A stretch of DNA of 64,000 nt from the NCBI GenBank assembly GCA_029945375.1, contig CM057057.1, positions 5,580,001 to 5,644,000 of the forward strand. Reading direction: 5' to 3'. Below, in pieces: positions 61,601 through 64,000 of the stretch (position 1 is the first letter of the stretch; every line of letters begins with the position of its first letter). Source of the stretch: Agaricus subrufescens (Eukaryota > Basidiomycota > Agaricomycetes > Agaricales > Agaricaceae). The translations under genes and the position numbers were made by a program. Below the pieces are notes generated by a model, which made no database searches, had not been told where the DNA came from, and saw nothing but the letters and a program-made list of their open reading frames with translations.

Positions 61601-64000
61601 GATTAGCACTACTTCCTTGGCATTACAATATAATAAACGTTCTCACAGGTCTGACGGTACGTATCATTTCAGTGTAATATGAAAAGAACATATATCCCCA
61701 AGAATTCTGCCATCAAAACCGTGCCAATACGTTGGTGCGTATTCTGGGCTGATTTCTTAGTCCGGCGGTAAAACTGGGGCAACTGATATTGACAGAACCA
61801 CAACTACTACGGCAGGAATAGGGTTCTAATGACCCCGGTTAAACTGACGGAAGCTAAAACGTGGGCTTTGAATTAATTGTTGGTTGGTTGCATGACCTTC
61901 TATCATGGAACCACCGAACTTTTTAGTGGCTTTCCCCGCCTGGATTTTCGGGGATGATGCTTGTATCGTTATACAAAATTGGCCAGTGCCGCCAGAAACT
62001 TCTACCAGTGCCTTTGAGTTAGATGTTTCGAGGGTCAATTGTATCGGTGATTCGGTGATTCGATACTGCCAGATGTCCACGACTCCACAAGGTATTTATT
62101 GAATGGAAGGTACCGTTATATGATGCGGTGATCTTACTTGAAACCTGTAAGGACGGAATTGCGTGACAATGATTCAATGAAAATTTTGAATGTACGCCGA
62201 GCGGCGAGGGCACTTGCATGCACACGTGAATTCGATATCATATGATACAGGCCAGCGATTTGGTGACAACTTGACTCCCGGACCTGCACTGATAATAGTT
62301 AAATTTGGGCGTTCAATGTGCGGTGCTCATATGTCCAATGCAACATCGCGACTTTCCCGCATCCTTTTGCAGCAAACGGGGAACCTGCAGCAAAAATAAA
62401 TCATATACTAAATTTCGGATAACGCCAGGGTAATGAAGGTGGGACCCTGACCAAATGAGTAATTGAATGGTCTTCGATGGACAAGTTTTATTTGTCATGG
62501 TGATGATTAGCTTCTTTGGCCACTCATTCCGCCGCAACCGTAACATAGCCAAGTCCACAGGGTATTCAGAGTGCCAAAGAACTCCTACCCTTGAACCCTT
62601 GAGAATCTCTAATCGATATTCTGATTCAACTTATGTCAAGGGCCCCAAGTGAGATGTACCAGCGTTCTGGGGGTCCTGTGACAACATGAGTGGGGTCAGA
62701 CGGCTGATATCAATGGAAGAGGGAGGAGCTAAGTGACTAAGTCCTTAGGTTGCGGAGCCGGCAAGCTCAAACTTCAGTGTCCGTAGTCAGTAGCAGGACT
62801 TACTCGAGTGCAAGTAAGTAATAGCTCATGTAAAAAAGTCGTTCACTTGTTTGCCGCGCTATCCGAGGCCACCTTCGGGTTTCAATGTGCCATTCTAAGC
62901 AGTTTTATGGGGAGGCATCTATTAGATCCTTGATTCCTGGAGCAAGTGGAGATTGCGGTGATACGAGTACATTGGTACGGCATTATCAATGGGTTTTATG
63001 CCGGATTTCGCTCTTTCCTCCATTAAGTTATCAATCACGATTGTAGCCCAAGTGTCCCCTGCTGTCAAGTGAAGATTGACATCAAATTCATCAAGTTACA
63101 GCGTGACATCATCAATAGCGGTGGGTATTAGTGACGGCGCGTGTTGATGCTATTTGGAATGAAACAGACTCACTAGGATTATTGGGTATCTCGCAGTTAC
63201 TTCATCGAACGTTCATGTCTCAGGGCTTTTCATAAAGACTTCTACTTTCAGGGATCAGTAGATATATTTTTGGCTGGCGTGATTAAAACGAGTACGACAG
63301 CACTTCTCGCCCCTTGACGTCTGCTGTTTGGTTCACCGAATAGGGATGGTTCATGATGATTAGATTCCCCACAGAAAGAAGGTCGACTGTACTGGTTCTC
63401 CGGTTTCCAGTGGCCATGAGCCAAGGTGAATTTCTCTTTGCCAATACTGACAACTTGAGCTCAACGATGTGGCACATCCACTGGATGGCGAGGCTCTGAC
63501 GATACTTCTGATTCACATCTAAGTGAGAGTTTAAGTTAATTATGAGCATCTATATATGCAAAGAGTATGTTAATGCGTGGTTTATGCTAGAATGCCAATA
63601 CAAGATTGGAGTTTTCCAACCTGGCTCACCTTTCATTTGTGACACGCCAAAACAGTACAGCAATCTATACTACTGATCGTTCTGCTATTTTGAGTGAGTT
63701 GACCAAGGACCGCACTAAGAACGGAGCCGTAGCAGGGGCATAGTTCAAGAAAAGAAGCCAAATTTCAAATACCTGACTTGCTCATCTATCTAGCTATCCA
63801 TCCGGATAATCATTCTCAGTATCTGCATCAAGGTCTAGATTTTCTATTTATGTTTGTCTTTTCTCATTTCTGTTCAATGTACCTCCGGCCTCGTGACCTC
63901 GTGCCTCTTGAGTCTTGACTGCCTCTTTATATTTATCTGTCCCCTTTCCTCATCGTGTCTGGGGGGCGAGTCCTCCAACGACTATAGCACGGATACAATG
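58695..64000. other. No gene recognised
   Basis: About 5.3 kb up to the window end. All open frames are short (up to 105 codons), overlap on both strands and lack known motifs. A 16-bp perfect palindrome, ATATGTACGTACATAT, lies at 59685-59700 in AT-rich DNA. Confidence 0.5.
59685..59700. repeat. 16-bp perfect palindrome
   Basis: ATATGTACGTACATAT reads the same on both strands. It lies about 1 kb downstream of the prenyltransferase in AT-rich sequence; a function is not evident. Confidence 0.6.

Overview
The window reads as a stretch of nuclear genome from a mushroom-forming basidiomycete (Agaricomycetes). The evidence is the very dense short introns (mostly 45-70 nt), genes on both strands with no operons, and protein families typical of that group: a DUF6533 membrane protein, DMATS-type prenyltransferase, secreted intradiol-dioxygenase-like proteins, vWA proteins with an N-terminal membrane anchor, and a lineage-specific multi-pass membrane family. 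No rRNA, convincing tRNA, CRISPR or intact transposon was seen.

Layout. From 1 to 13.4 kb there are four minus-strand paralogues of an uncharacterised multi-pass membrane protein (ends at 1-659, 3389-4938, 9170-10618, 11843-13404), interrupted by a plus-strand DUF6533 gene (about 6.7-8.3 kb). Copies 2 and 4 are open; copies 1 and 3 each carry one in-frame TGA. From 15.0 to 18.1 kb two minus-strand paralogues resemble secreted intradiol dioxygenases but have Asn in place of one iron-ligand His. At 20.4-24.0 kb lie two divergent housekeeping genes: a ChaC gamma-glutamylcyclotransferase (minus) and a TRM2/RumA-type RNA m5U methyltransferase (plus). From 24.5 to 33.9 kb there are four tandem plus-strand genes for membrane-anchored vWA proteins. 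A decayed copy of the TRM2 3' end sits just before the fourth, which shows how the array grew.

From 35.9 to 39.9 kb (minus) are an unknown 248-residue protein and a KLHDC4/Kel3-type kelch protein. Then follow a tyrosine/dual-specificity phosphatase (42.7 kb, plus), a GH13 alpha-glucosidase with a frameshifting deletion in its first strand (44.1-46.5 kb, plus), an F-box protein (48.1-49.6 kb, plus), a type I metacaspase whose catalytic-Cys region is cut into micro-exons (51.1-53.4 kb, minus) and a DMATS aromatic prenyltransferase with a clear TATA box (57.2-58.7 kb, plus). The last 5.3 kb shows no recognisable gene.

The genes do not form an obvious pathway. The left half is shaped by local duplication and decay (three paralogue groups); the right half is mainly single-copy genes. 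The prenyltransferase has no recognisable backbone-synthase partner in view. Exon boundaries were inferred by eye from splice signals, reading frame and paralogue or family comparison; they are not transcript-supported.
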